Assembly: GCF_000238775.2 (NCBI RefSeq)
Contig: NZ_AFEJ02000001.1
Location: forward strand, 868,001 to 932,000
DNA length: 64,000 nt
Reading direction: 5' to 3'
DNA from: Acaryochloris sp. CCMEE 5410
GTDB taxonomy: Bacteria; Cyanobacteriota; Cyanobacteriia; Thermosynechococcales; Thermosynechococcaceae
Made by a program: the position numbers and the translations under genes. Shown here piece after piece: positions 56,776 through 64,000 of the stretch. Under the pieces are notes generated by a model, which saw nothing but the letters and a program-made list of their open reading frames with translations, did not search any database and was not told the DNA's origin. Positions within the stretch are counted from its first letter, which is position 1, and every line of letters begins with the position of its first letter.

Positions 56776-58494
56776 CTACTCAAAGACCTGATCCCCTTGC
56801 TGGAGGCGGTGGGCAATCCGATAAGTTTGGCCTTGGGCTCTGGCCGTGGGGGCATGGGCCGCTAAGTAACGGGAGGCGGCTACTAACCAATAGGGACGGG
56901 TAGGGCTGTCTGACCATTGTTCATACTGGCGAACCGCAGCCTCTATTTCCTGAATGGTGTGAAAATTGCGATCTTCCCGGAGCAAGAGTTTCCCCAGCTC
57001 AGCCAGTAGGTGGGGTACTTCTCCCTCGTTAAATTGAAACTGAGCCACCACTTCGCCTACTGCCTTGACCTGCTGTTGGCGATCGAGCAAGTCAGGAAGT
57101 TCGGCCAAAGAGGGGGCTTGGGATTCAGGCCGAGGCAACGGCACCGGAGGAATATTCAAAAACCGATTGAGATAAATCCGCATCGCTGCATCAAACACCC
57201 CCCGCAAGAGGGTGACAGAAGGAACTCGCCGCAATCCCTGACACACCGCATTGGCAAAGGTAAAGGTGTGATGGGCAATATCCCAATCTCGAAAATCATT
57301 ATTGATGCTGAACTGAGCCACCCGCCTAGCGGCAGCATAGGTGACCACCTGGGCCAATTCCACATCGCTGCATCCGTTCTGAATCGCTCGAAGCAACTCG
57401 TTAATAATCAGGGCTGGATCATCGCCCAAGAGGATCGGGATTAAGGCCCCTTGATCCACTGGTGTCTGCTGAGATGCTTGATAAATTTGCGGCAGCGTCG
57501 CAAAAGCTTGCTCCAAGAGAGCCACCAAATCAACGGGACTCCGCCAGGCACTAGACTCTTCCATCCGTTCAGCATCGGTATACCCCCTGACCAAGCTGGG
57601 CAAAATGGTCTCGGCCTGATGCCAACCCACTACATCCAGTGCTTCAAGGGCTTTATTGGTAAAGTCCAGGGTATGCCCGCCATCCAGAAACCGGTGATCC
57701 GTGGCAGCAGCAAACAGCATCTCGGCAATCTGCGCTGGAGGCGCATCACTACGGATAGCGGAAACGAGACAGCGTTCGGCTCCCTGCTGATCTCGAACCT
57801 CTACAAATTCCCGAAACCAACCCTTAAGAGTGGCAAACTCAGCGGTAGATTGCGGTAAGGGTTGAATATCAAAGCGGGGCGGTGAACCTGCACAATCTCG
57901 GGCGACAGCGCTTAACCCGTGATAGAGGGCTAAAGGTCGATCTTCTTGGTCGAGATGAGGCAAGAGATTGGCCATACAGGTCAAGATCGTTAAACCTGCT
58001 CCCCAACCGGCCCGACGATAGCGGCTGCCAAAGGCTAACCCAATTTCAATCAGTTCTGCCGGATCGACGCCCAAGGCCAGTAATGCCAATATCGATTTAG
58101 CAATCACCAGGGAGATGCTTTGCTCCAAGCCATCCGTAAGGCGCTGCCGATAATAGGCTTTTCGATCCTGAGGCGTGGACAGATCCACCCAAATCTGGCC
58201 CTCCCGGATCTCCACGGGAAATGCCTGGACATCATCGGCCCACAGATCAAAGGTGCCTCCACTGGCTAAGTCAAAGCGGGCATGGTGCCAGTGGCAAATC
58301 AGAATACCATCCTGGGCAGTACCTTTATGAAGCGGGAAGCCCATATGGGGACAGCGATTGTCGATGGCAAAAATCTGCTCTTTTTGCCGGAAGAGGGCAA
58401 TGGCTTTACCGTCCACATAGACGACATGACAACCCGATTCCGAGAGATCGGCCAGATCAGCCACGTAACTGAATGTGCGATCGCAAGTCTCCAT
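56776..58494 (-). CDS. Rieske [2Fe-2S] protein with a long helical C-terminal domain
   Basis: A 572-residue protein. Residues 8-110 are a Rieske ferredoxin domain with ligands Cys48, His50 (RCPHMGFPLH) and Cys67, His70 (CHWHHARFD). The remaining ~450 residues are alpha-helical and belong to no family I can name; they carry conserved-looking blocks such as DHRFLDGGHTLDFTNKALEA and many His residues. The fused part is not the hydroxylase domain of ring-hydroxylating oxygenases. The phosphodiester-glycosidase-like gene follows after 9 bp. It could be an electron-transfer oxidoreductase of unknown substrate. Confidence 0.8.
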   Translation of the reverse strand: METCDRTFSYVADLADLSESGCHVVYVDGKAIALFRQKEQIFAIDNRCPHMGFPLHKGTAQDGILICHWHHARFDLASGGTFDLWADDVQAFPVEIREGQIWVDLSTPQDRKAYYRQRLTDGLEQSISLVIAKSILALLALGVDPAELIEIGLAFGSRYRRAGWGAGLTILTCMANLLPHLDQEDRPLALYHGLSAVARDCAGSPPRFDIQPLPQSTAEFATLKGWFREFVEVRDQQGAERCLVSAIRSDAPPAQIAEMLFAAATDHRFLDGGHTLDFTNKALEALDVVGWHQAETILPSLVRGYTDAERMEESSAWRSPVDLVALLEQAFATLPQIYQASQQTPVDQGALIPILLGDDPALIINELLRAIQNGCSDVELAQVVTYAAARRVAQFSINNDFRDWDIAHHTFTFANAVCQGLRRVPSVTLLRGVFDAAMRIYLNRFLNIPPVPLPRPESQAPSLAELPDLLDRQQQVKAVGEVVAQFQFNEGEVPHLLAELGKLLLREDRNFHTIQEIEAAVRQYEQWSDSPTRPYWLVAASRYLAAHAPTARAQGQTYRIAHRLQQGDQVFE

Positions 58495-58649
58495 GCCTAC
58501 CTCGTCCTCAAGGGAACCTTCTTGCTGGGGTATCTTCAGAATAATGCTCTAGCGTTGATGGGATTTAGGATAACTCACTTAGTGCTAGGGTGTGGAACGG
58601 TCCTCGAATTGAAAATCCCTCTGCTCCGAATTGTCTCCTACTCAAGCCC

Positions 58650-60237
58650 ATGCAAACCACGATTGACACTCAGATTACAGCGGTTACCGTCTATAGCCGC
58701 CAGGCCCAAATTACTCGCCAAGGCACAGTTGAACTGACAGGCAGTGAGCAGGAGATTATCATTCCTGATTTACCCATGACCTTACAAACCGATTCGGTGC
58801 GGGTTTCCGGTTCTAGTACCCAGACGGTGCAGTTACTGGGGGTAAGGACAGAGTCCGTGGCAACCCTTGAATCAACTGAGCCAGAAGTGGCCCGAATCGA
58901 AGCTCAAATTAAAAAGCTGCAGCGCCAGCAACGACGCTACCAGGATCAATTAGCGGCAGTGAAGCTAAAGTTGCAGGCCGTAGAAGCGCTCAGTACCAAA
59001 GCCATTCCAACCCTGTCGAAGCAAATTGTCAAACAGCAAACCCTGACTGAGGCCCACGCCCTCTTCGAGTTTTGGGGTGAGCAATATGAAAACTATAGCG
59101 ATGCAGTGACCCGTATTGAAGGTCAACAGGAAAATCTCCAGCAGCAAATTCAATTACTGGAAGACCAACTCCTAAAACTACAAACCCGTCGTCCCCATGA
59201 GCGCTATCACCTTGTTGTCAAAATTGCTGCCATAGCAGGCAGCCTGGATTTAGAGGTCATCTACCGAGTCAATCAGGCTCAGTGGCGTCCCCTGTATGAT
59301 TTACAGTTCAATACCGAAACGGGTGTTCTGGGCCTGGCCTATCTAGCAGAAGTGGAGCAGACCACAGGAGAGAGCTGGGAGGCCATTGATTTAACCTTAT
59401 CCACTGCCAAACCTGGACTCGGTTCTTTACCCCCCAAGCTAGAACCTTGGTATATCAACTTACCCCAGCAGGTAGAAATGCTAAAACGGCGAAAGTCCGC
59501 TGCACCAATGGCTGCGGCGTTAGAAGTTGGAGCCGACCTAATAAGCAGCTTCGCCTCCCCCCCCCAGCCCAGCCTCAAGGAAAATGGCTCGGGTGGCAAC
59601 GGCAGACATCTCCAAATCTGGGACGGTGGTCTCTTTTAGTATTGGAGGCAATAGTGATATCCCCAGTGATGGCAACCCCCATACCGTCACTTTGGCCAAT
59701 CAGGACTATCCGGTGGACTGTCAGCATATTGCCATGCCCAGCCGAGTGAGTTTTGCCTATCTCCAAGCCACCGTGAAAAACCCGACGGACGGTGTTACCC
59801 TCTTGCCAGGGAAAGCAAATATTTTTCGCGATCGCATGTTTGTCGGCTCTGCTCAACTCAACCATACAGCCCCAGGGCAGGAATTCAAGACCGATCTCGG
59901 CATTGACGAGGGATTGGGACTTGAGCGAGAACTCACCGAACGCCAGGTCGATAAAAAACTGATTGGCGGTCAGCGCCGCATTACGTTTGCCTATCGCTTA
60001 GTGGTAACCAATTTCCTGGAGCAAGCCGCCAAGCTCAAGCTAACAGAACAACTACCCGTTAGCCGAGATGAGCGCCTTAAGATCCGACTGACCCAGAGCC
60101 AACCCAGAATTGAGGCAGGTGAGCTGGGACAGTTGGATTGGGAACTAGTCCTATCACCTCAACAACACCAAGTCATTGAGTACCAGTTCACTGTTGAACA
60201 TCCCCCGACTGAGTCTGTGCAAGGCTTAGGTATCTAG
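58650..60237 (+). CDS. DUF4139/MuiA-family protein, disrupted at a C9 tract
   Basis: The first frame (ATG at 58650, MQTTIDTQITAVTVYSRQA, to 59639) carries the N-terminal beta region, a coiled coil (about residues 95-190) and the start of the DUF4139 domain. The second frame (to 60237) holds the rest: ARVATADISKSGTVVSFSIG, NIFRDRMFVGSAQL and a long beta-rich end. The frames change at a run of nine C (59557-59565). Removing one C would join them into a 528-residue protein of normal family length. As printed the gene is broken; phase variation, a true mutation and a sequencing error are all possible. Mucoidy-inhibitor-A-like proteins have no firm function. Confidence 0.85.
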
Positions 60238-60261
60238 CCCTTATCTTGTAATCAATGAGGT

Positions 60262-60975
60262 CTACAGAGCCGCAAGCTGGTTTAACTGCACAAACTCAGA
60301 CTCCATCAGCTCTTTCCACGCCTGATTTACGGCAGGACTAGTGGGATTGGCTTGTTTCTGCTGGGCTAGTTCTTGGACGGCGTCATACCAGTAGCCTGCT
60401 TCAGCATACACATCAGCCTTATTTCCTACCGCCAACTGATTCGCAAGCTGAGGACTGGGTGGTGTATAGGTGATCCACCCCATGGCAGAAAGTCCGCGGC
60501 GGTCATTCCCAGAACAGAGGAGCCGGACCATCCAGCGATAACTCTTGCCTGCTTCTAAAGACTGAGTTGTGCCTTCCTTCGGTATAGAAACACTAGCCAG
60601 GCCCCCCTCTCCAGAAATGCGCGAGGTCGAAGCATAAATTAAATCCGTGGGGTTATCCTCAGCATCCACGCTGTACAGAGAAAAGTTGACGTATTGATAG
60701 GTGTTTTGAGGAATAAACCAGTAGAACGTCGGCGTTGCCGATGCCGTCAAACCGACATTACTTTTAGGAACGAGGGTCGTTAATGTGGGGTTGCCACTAG
60801 CTTTACATCCCCCGCCTCGGGTGGCTAATCCTCGGCGATTCCCTGGTTTGCCAACAGTGCCCCCCGGATTAAACCGGGCATCGCTCGGTAACGCTTGTAA
60901 GCAAATTCCAGCGATAGATGCGATCGCAATACTCTTAGCTAACAAGGGCATACTACGGGACAATATCTTAGACAT
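60262..60975 (-). CDS. DUF928-family secreted protein
   Basis: A 237-residue protein. The start at 60975 (MSKILSRSM) places a signal peptide at residues 10-28. The mature part matches DUF928: RGLATRGGGCKASG, LTTLVPKSNVGLTASATPTF, WFIPQN, the closing SYRWMVRLLCS and a helical tail. DUF928 proteins are typical of cyanobacteria, often next to CHASE2/CHAT or TPR proteins, but no such neighbour is here. Function is unknown. Confidence 0.82.
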   Translation of the reverse strand: MSKILSRSMPLLAKSIAIASIAGICLQALPSDARFNPGGTVGKPGNRRGLATRGGGCKASGNPTLTTLVPKSNVGLTASATPTFYWFIPQNTYQYVNFSLYSVDAEDNPTDLIYASTSRISGEGGLASVSIPKEGTTQSLEAGKSYRWMVRLLCSGNDRRGLSAMGWITYTPPSPQLANQLAVGNKADVYAEAGYWYDAVQELAQQKQANPTSPAVNQAWKELMESEFVQLNQLAAL

Positions 60976-61241
60976 ACCGTCGCTTGAGACCTCTACAGAA
61001 CAAGAAAAATTTTGAGTAGTAACTCTGGGAAAGGAATTGTAGCCTGTCTCAGTCGTAATGCTCAAGACAAAGCTATAGATCTAGATTATGAGCGCATTAG
61101 TACTAGTGAATACCCCATATACTCAGGGATTATCAAAGCCGTCCTATACATTAAGCCAGCTAACTACCTAATTTACTGTTCCCCACCAGTTAAACCGCTC
61201 TATCATTTTATCTGACTGGATTTTGAGGCTTTGTGTTCCAG

Positions 61242-61267
61242 CTCACTGGCCTTTTTAGGCCAGTGAG
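61242..61267. terminator. Perfect hairpin downstream of the WD40 gene
   Basis: A perfect 10-bp stem CTCACTGGCC/GGCCAGTGAG with a 6-nt loop TTTTTA, 27 bp beyond the WD40 stop. It probably ends or stabilises that transcript. The rest of 60976-61294 shows no gene. Confidence 0.65.
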
Positions 61268-61294
61268 GGCAACATACCATTTGCCGAGCCCAGG

Positions 61295-62335
61295 TCAATG
61301 GAAAGCCGTTGTTGCAGCAATCGGCCACACTCTTACGGTGGCATCACTCCCTGAACTCACTAAGGTTTGACTATCAGGACTAAATTGGATGGATTGCACT
61401 GACTTGGTATGTCCAACCAAATTCTTGAGGGGCTGACCGGATACGGGATGCCAGACTTTAATGGTGCGATCGTAACTCCCACTGGCTAATTTACGGCCAT
61501 CTGGACTGAAGGCAACGGATAAGACAGGTGCATCATGCCCCTGTAGGGTATGCAGGAGTTTTCCTTGGGAAAGGTGCCATACTTTCATGCTCTGGTCTTC
61601 ACTGCCACTTGCCAGTAAAGCACCATCGGGACTAAAGGAGACCGATTGCACCGCTCCCTGATGCCCCTCTAGAGCAACACTCGGGGACAGACTATCCCGT
61701 TGCCAGAACCTGACGACACCATCCCGACTTCCTCCAGCTAAAACCTGACCATCGGGACTAAAGGCGAGGGATAAGACGACCGTAGAAGCTTTCTTAACTT
61801 GCAATTGACGGCCCGATTTCAGATCCCAGAGCCTGATGGTTTTATCGGCAGCACTGGCAGCCAAGGATTTGCCGTCTATACTAAGAGCAATCGCAGTAAC
61901 GTCATCTGCGGCATCTTCTAAAGTATGTAAATGTTTACCCGTTTGTAGGTCCCATAAACTAATCCGGTTATCCCAGCTACCGCTGACGAGTGTTTGGCCA
62001 TCAGCACTGATCGTTAAGGATGAGATAGCATCTTCATGGGCTTGCAGGGTTTGGCGCAAGTTACCAATACGCAAATTCCATAGCTCAACCTTGCCATCAT
62101 AGCGGCCACTGGCCAAGGTTTCACCATCGGGACTGAGTGCGATCGCATAGATCCATACACTCTGATTTTTCAATGTTTGAAGCGTCTTGTGAATGGTTGA
62201 CATGGATTCAGACGGCACAGCTGGATAAGCAACCGTTCGACCCAGTTGTTCATGGGCTTTTAGGGCATATAAAGTGGCTGCAGTAGAGAGCAAAAGAAAC
62301 ATAACCCAGTTGCGTTTTTGAGTAGATTTAGCCAT
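61295..62335 (-). CDS. Membrane-anchored seven-bladed WD40-repeat protein
   Basis: A 346-residue protein with an N-terminal membrane helix (about 9-26) and seven WD40 repeats of about 41 residues that should close one propeller. Examples are SPDGETLASGRYDGKVELWN, SADGQTLVSGSWDNRISLWD and SPDGRKLASGSYDRTIKVWH. Seven blades make a complete propeller without help from another protein. It has no enzymatic domain, so a scaffold role is likely. Repeats are similar enough that recent duplication within the gene is plausible. It is followed by a 10-bp hairpin. Confidence 0.88.
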   Translation of the reverse strand: MAKSTQKRNWVMFLLLSTAATLYALKAHEQLGRTVAYPAVPSESMSTIHKTLQTLKNQSVWIYAIALSPDGETLASGRYDGKVELWNLRIGNLRQTLQAHEDAISSLTISADGQTLVSGSWDNRISLWDLQTGKHLHTLEDAADDVTAIALSIDGKSLAASAADKTIRLWDLKSGRQLQVKKASTVVLSLAFSPDGQVLAGGSRDGVVRFWQRDSLSPSVALEGHQGAVQSVSFSPDGALLASGSEDQSMKVWHLSQGKLLHTLQGHDAPVLSVAFSPDGRKLASGSYDRTIKVWHPVSGQPLKNLVGHTKSVQSIQFSPDSQTLVSSGSDATVRVWPIAATTAFH

Positions 62336-62391
62336 CTTGCCTTTCCTAGTGAGTACTTGAGGGTGATTGAGCGATGGTGAAGAACCATCAG

Positions 62392-62973
62392 CTAGTCTTT
62401 TTTGGAGGCTGTTGCCTCTGGTGCTTTCGATTGAGACGATTGCGCTTTCGATTTATCAAGGACATAGTTTTCGCGAATAACTCGAATCACAAATAAAGCC
62501 GTAATTATTCCAGTTATCAATAGAGAAGGAGGAGTAACCCAAGTCCAATGCCCCCACATTTTGTCGATCACATGCCACAGCAACAAGAACATTGCTAAAT
62601 AAGTTAACTTGTGAAGTTTTTTCCAGCTTTTTTTGAGCTTTTTTACACTCCAGTCATTAGAGGTAATCGCTAATAGAGTAAATATGAGAAAAGTAAAAAT
62701 ACCTTGACAGTAAATCCAGTAAGTTTGGATATCTAGAAAGTCAAGTTCTCTCTTAGAGACCATCCAGTAGCCATGGATAACAGACAGTAAAAAGGCAATA
62801 ATTCCGAGCAGTCGACGCTGAATTAGTAATTTTTTAGGAATACCTGTTGTTTTCGTAGATGGAAATACAACCCTTAAGATGGTGGGTAATAGAGTGACGA
62901 CATACAGCAGAGCAGCACTAAACCCAGCCCAGTTAGCAAGAGGGGGATAATCAAGCCTAAACATAGAACTCAT
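62392..62973 (-). CDS. Ferric reductase-like transmembrane protein
   Basis: A 193-residue protein with about five membrane helices and His residues in helices that could ligate heme (LSVIHGYW and LLLWHVIDKMWGHW), which is the pattern of ferric-reductase-like or MsrQ-type b-heme proteins. The cytoplasmic tail is rich in Ser, Lys and Ala. It has no flavin domain. It lies just upstream of the WD40 gene on the same strand. Electron transfer across the membrane is the inferred role. Confidence 0.75.
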   Translation of the reverse strand: MSSMFRLDYPPLANWAGFSAALLYVVTLLPTILRVVFPSTKTTGIPKKLLIQRRLLGIIAFLLSVIHGYWMVSKRELDFLDIQTYWIYCQGIFTFLIFTLLAITSNDWSVKKLKKSWKKLHKLTYLAMFLLLWHVIDKMWGHWTWVTPPSLLITGIITALFVIRVIRENYVLDKSKAQSSQSKAPEATASKKD

Positions 62974-63508
62974 TGCGTGAAGAGGTCAGTAAAATTGATG
63001 CTTTTCACCTTCTAGTTACATAATTGAAGGTTATAAAAGAGGATAAATTGATTTAAAACAATAAAAAAGAAAAGTAATCAACAAAGATAAAATCAATATC
63101 ATTTACCTGATTGATTGTTTAGTTTTCGATGAAAATAGTTTGAAGACAATTAAATAAGACTGTTAAAAATAAATTTAAATCAGTTCCTAAAATGTATCGG
63201 CCATACCATAAGATCGAATTGATTAGTCTTCTTATCTATCTGAATTGAATAAGTAAAATACGCAAATTCTTTAAAACTTCTTGTGATAATTTTTTTAGTA
63301 GATCATTTATCTGTATTTCTCTACCAAAGATTACCGTCTTAATAAAAATTTTATGTTTTCTGCAATTTAGTCAGTTGATGTTTGAGAATTTGAGGCTTCC
63401 AAAAAAAACTTGGTTAATAGGTTATTATCGTCAAACAATAATCTCAAAGAGAGATTTATCAGTCCTGAATCTAGGAGAATGCGTGAAAAGTGAACAGCGT
63501 CTCAGAGT
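62974..63508. other. AT-rich intergenic region
   Basis: 535 bp of very AT-rich DNA with short runs of A and T and stops in all frames. No gene, RNA or tandem array seen. Confidence 0.5.
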
Positions 63509-63592
63509 TCAGGCCACCCGCCTGACCATGAGTTGAATCATGCAGATATAAATCATCGCCTCTGACGAATTGGTTAATCGCTCGTAATCTTT
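63509..63592 (-). pseudogene. IS5-type transposase C-terminal remnant
   Basis: A 27-codon fragment that reads KDYERLTNSSEAMIYICMIQ and ends shortly after (LMVRRVA stop), the standard C-terminus of IS5/IS427-type transposases. The reading frame upstream becomes unrelated, so only the tail is left. The following 63593-63827 may also be decayed transposon DNA, but I cannot match it. Confidence 0.7.
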
Positions 63593-63827
63593 TATAGGTG
63601 GGCCACTACTAGAGAGCCATACTGACTCGTGAGTAGGAGGATTGCGATTATCTTAGTCCCAAGCGTTTCGATGCTTATAGAAATGAGTGAGGCCACTGTC
63701 TACGCTGTGATGACTCGCGTAATGCTAAGGCGATTGACTGCCTAGAGATTCATTGTATAAATGACCTCCTAGCCCCAGCGCCCCACTAGCTGATAAATCA
63801 ACTCTCTTAAAGCCAAGAGATCAGCCA

Positions 63828-64000
63828 TTAGGAAACCAAAGTCTCTAATTTTGCCAGAACCTCGTCAATAACATCATCGGGGGATCGTTCAACAAAAATA
63901 GCACCCCGAGAGATGCAATCGATTGATTTAATTTGATTCACAAGCACAACTCCCCGAATTTTCATTGGAGGGGTTAATTCAACTTCAAAAGGCCAACCCT
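63828..64000 (-). CDS. PemK/MazF-like toxin, cut by the window edge
   Basis: The stop codon is at 63828-63830 and the frame is open to the end of the window, with 57 codons visible. The residues GWPFEVELTPPMKIRGVVLV, NQIKSIDC, RGAIFVER and DEVLAKLETL match the C-terminal half of MazF/PemK-type mRNA endoribonucleases. The N-terminus and any antitoxin gene, normally upstream, lie outside the window. Confidence 0.8.
   Translation of the reverse strand, partial: GWPFEVELTPPMKIRGVVLVNQIKSIDCISRGAIFVERSPDDVIDEVLAKLETLVS

Overview
The window comes from a cyanobacterium. It carries photosystem II genes psbH and psbN, phycocyanobilin:ferredoxin oxidoreductase (pcyA), a plant-type [2Fe-2S] ferredoxin, a cyAbrB regulator, and proteins that resemble the cyanobacterial DUF1830 and DUF928 families. 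At least 23 copies of the HIP1 octamer GCGATCGC are present, where about one is expected by chance. Moderate GC content, several insertion sequences and many kinases would suit an Acaryochloris-like genome. That genus is an inference; nothing in the window fixes it.

Layout. 1-7765: the 3' part of uvrB, a hybrid histidine kinase with degenerate receivers, a probable pseudokinase, an HdrB/SdhC-like CCG-domain protein and proline iminopeptidase. 8014-11758: fatty-acid synthesis (acpP-fabF) followed by transketolase, with clear terminators after fabF and tkt. 11932-16388: an endonuclease/exonuclease/phosphatase-family protein, moaA, petF, tatA-pth, and divergent psbH/psbN. 16480-25587: a substrate-binding/OmpA fusion, an orphan amidoligase, selO, the pyrH-frr-geranylgeranyl-reductase-like operon, a TPR protein and a DciA-like protein.

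25651-35051 is the first accessory stretch. It holds an IS1-family element, an SPFH protein, a LemA/TPM cluster with two related Ser/Asp/Gly-tailed membrane proteins (one frameshifted), a decayed glycosyltransferase, and a two-gene unit of an HTH/NB-ARC STAND ATPase and a zinc-ribbon serine/threonine kinase. Five CTCACAT half-sites lie upstream of that unit. 35046-46621: a sugar-type binding protein, a Na/Pi symporter with a small coiled-coil partner, an IS630-family element, a 1076-residue hybrid kinase, 1.2 kb of apparently non-coding DNA, DUF1830, pcyA and a NurA-family nuclease.

46622-48946 is a second small island: a 123-bp MITE with perfect 20-bp inverted ends and a 9-bp target duplication, an 18-bp perfect hairpin, a DUF2188-like gene, and an ImmA/Xre-PIN pair resembling toxin-antitoxin modules. 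49125-62973: cell-wall amidase, cyAbrB, MscS, an adenosine-deaminase-like enzyme, small secreted proteins, a phosphodiester-glycosidase-like protein, a long Rieske protein, a MuiA/DUF4139 gene broken at a run of nine C, DUF928, a WD40 protein and a ferric-reductase-like membrane protein. The right edge holds AT-rich DNA, an IS5-type transposase remnant and the C-terminal part of a PemK/MazF-like toxin.

The strongest candidates for something new are the STAND-kinase pair with its repeated operator-like motif, the LemA/TPM tail-protein cluster, and the MITE.
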